This document shows positions 6,485 to 6,707 of a stretch of DNA of 6,707 nucleotides, piece by piece. This DNA comes from Bacillota bacterium (GTDB taxonomy: Bacteria; Bacillota; Clostridia; Christensenellales; QAND01), in assembly GCA_019415425.1 (NCBI GenBank), contig DXZF01000017.1:1-6707 (forward strand). The letters are read 5' to 3'. Both the position numbers and the translations under genes were made by a program. The notes beneath the pieces are model-generated. The model saw only the letters and a program-made list of their open reading frames with translations. It had not been told where the DNA came from and searched no databases. The number at the start of each line of letters is the position of its first letter. Position 1 is the stretch's first letter.

Positions 6485-6522
6485 CCAGTCGCTGGCAATA
6501 CGGGGCGAAAATACTCGTCCCG

Positions 6523-6531
6523 TGGTATAAT
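6523..6531 (+). promoter_or_regulatory. extended -10 promoter of the rightmost gene
   Basis: TGGTATAAT gives a perfect -10 (6526-6531) with the TGn extension. No good -35 stands at the right distance, which is usual for extended -10 promoters. It points to the gene starting at 6559 and diverges from the alaS promoter; the leader would be about 20 nt. Confidence 0.8.
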
Positions 6532-6558
6532 AAAACGACTGGGAGGAAGGAAACGGCG

Positions 6559-6707
6559 ATGACTGGCCTTGAGATCGTACAGACCCCCTGGGGCCCCGTG
6601 AGCATCGGTGAGGACGCGGACGGCGTATGCACCGTGCACTTTGGGGTGCTGGGCGCACCGTTTGGCACGCTGAAAACCGATGCGGCACGGCAACTGCTCT
6701 CGTATGC
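6559..6707 (+). CDS. probable methylated-DNA--protein-cysteine methyltransferase, N-terminal fragment
   Basis: Only the first 49 residues are visible; the gene runs off the window. It starts at ATG 6559 after a GGGAGGAAGG ribosome binding site (6541-6550). The opening IVQTPWGPVSIGEDADGV and the later LKTDAARQLLSY resemble the N-terminal domain of Ogt/AdaB-type suicide DNA-repair proteins, which read like TPIGPLLLAADEEGL followed by a block such as LLxxAxxQLxxYF. The catalytic PCHR block would lie well outside the window, so the call rests on the N-terminal domain alone, which is the less conserved part. If correct, the protein removes methyl groups from O6-methylguanine. It is divergent from alaS and has its own promoter. 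Confidence 0.6.
   Translation, partial: MTGLEIVQTPWGPVSIGEDADGVCTVHFGVLGAPFGTLKTDAARQLLSY

Noticed and set aside
6405..6558. tRNA, small RNA or T-box in the divergent gap
   Set aside because: The gap is filled by two promoters, short leaders and ribosome binding sites; no cloverleaf or long leader fold is visible.
6432..6693. Three short - strand open frames over the divergent promoter region
   Set aside because: They overlap both promoters and the start of the rightmost gene, overlap each other, and show no motif or ribosome binding site.

Overview
The window looks like ordinary chromosome of a GC-rich, low-GC-lineage-type Gram-positive anaerobe (Firmicutes, class Clostridia or a close relative). 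The pointers are a two-subunit iron-sulfur serine dehydratase, a lipobox substrate-binding lipoprotein, strong GGAGG-type ribosome binding sites, intrinsic terminators with T-runs, and a cysteine-bearing AlaS of clostridial character. I cannot name the genus. No mobile element, CRISPR array, rRNA or tRNA is visible.

Left block (1-2705, + strand): the end of an operon for metal-chelate uptake. It holds the 3' part of a FecCD/BtuCD-family ABC ATPase, a Fe/B12-type substrate-binding lipoprotein, and a class I SAM-dependent methyltransferase. The permease and any further subunits would lie upstream of the window. The methyltransferase ends just before a perfect hairpin with A- and T-runs on both sides, which can terminate transcription from both directions.

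Middle block (2759-4331, - strand): sdaAB and sdaAA, the beta and alpha subunits of L-serine dehydratase, overlapping by 17 bp. The alpha subunit keeps three cysteines at the spacing known for the [4Fe-4S] cluster. The 78-bp gap to the upstream gene holds a strong terminator and a second small hairpin next to the sdaAB ribosome binding site.

Right block (4410-6404, - strand): alaS, in a short form. It has the class II aminoacylation core and an intact editing site but ends right after the editing domain, without the usual C-terminal DHHA1/C-Ala region. It also carries an extra segment of about 65 residues between the core and the editing part. It is transcribed from a consensus TTGACA-18-TATAAT promoter with a leader of only about 30 nt. 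Divergently, a + strand gene starts at 6559 and runs off the window; its 49 visible residues resemble the N-terminus of a methylated-DNA--protein-cysteine methyltransferase.

I see no clear new multi-gene system. The points most worth a second look are the methyltransferase bound to the uptake operon, the shortened and interrupted AlaS, and how sdaAB is transcribed behind the alaS terminator.
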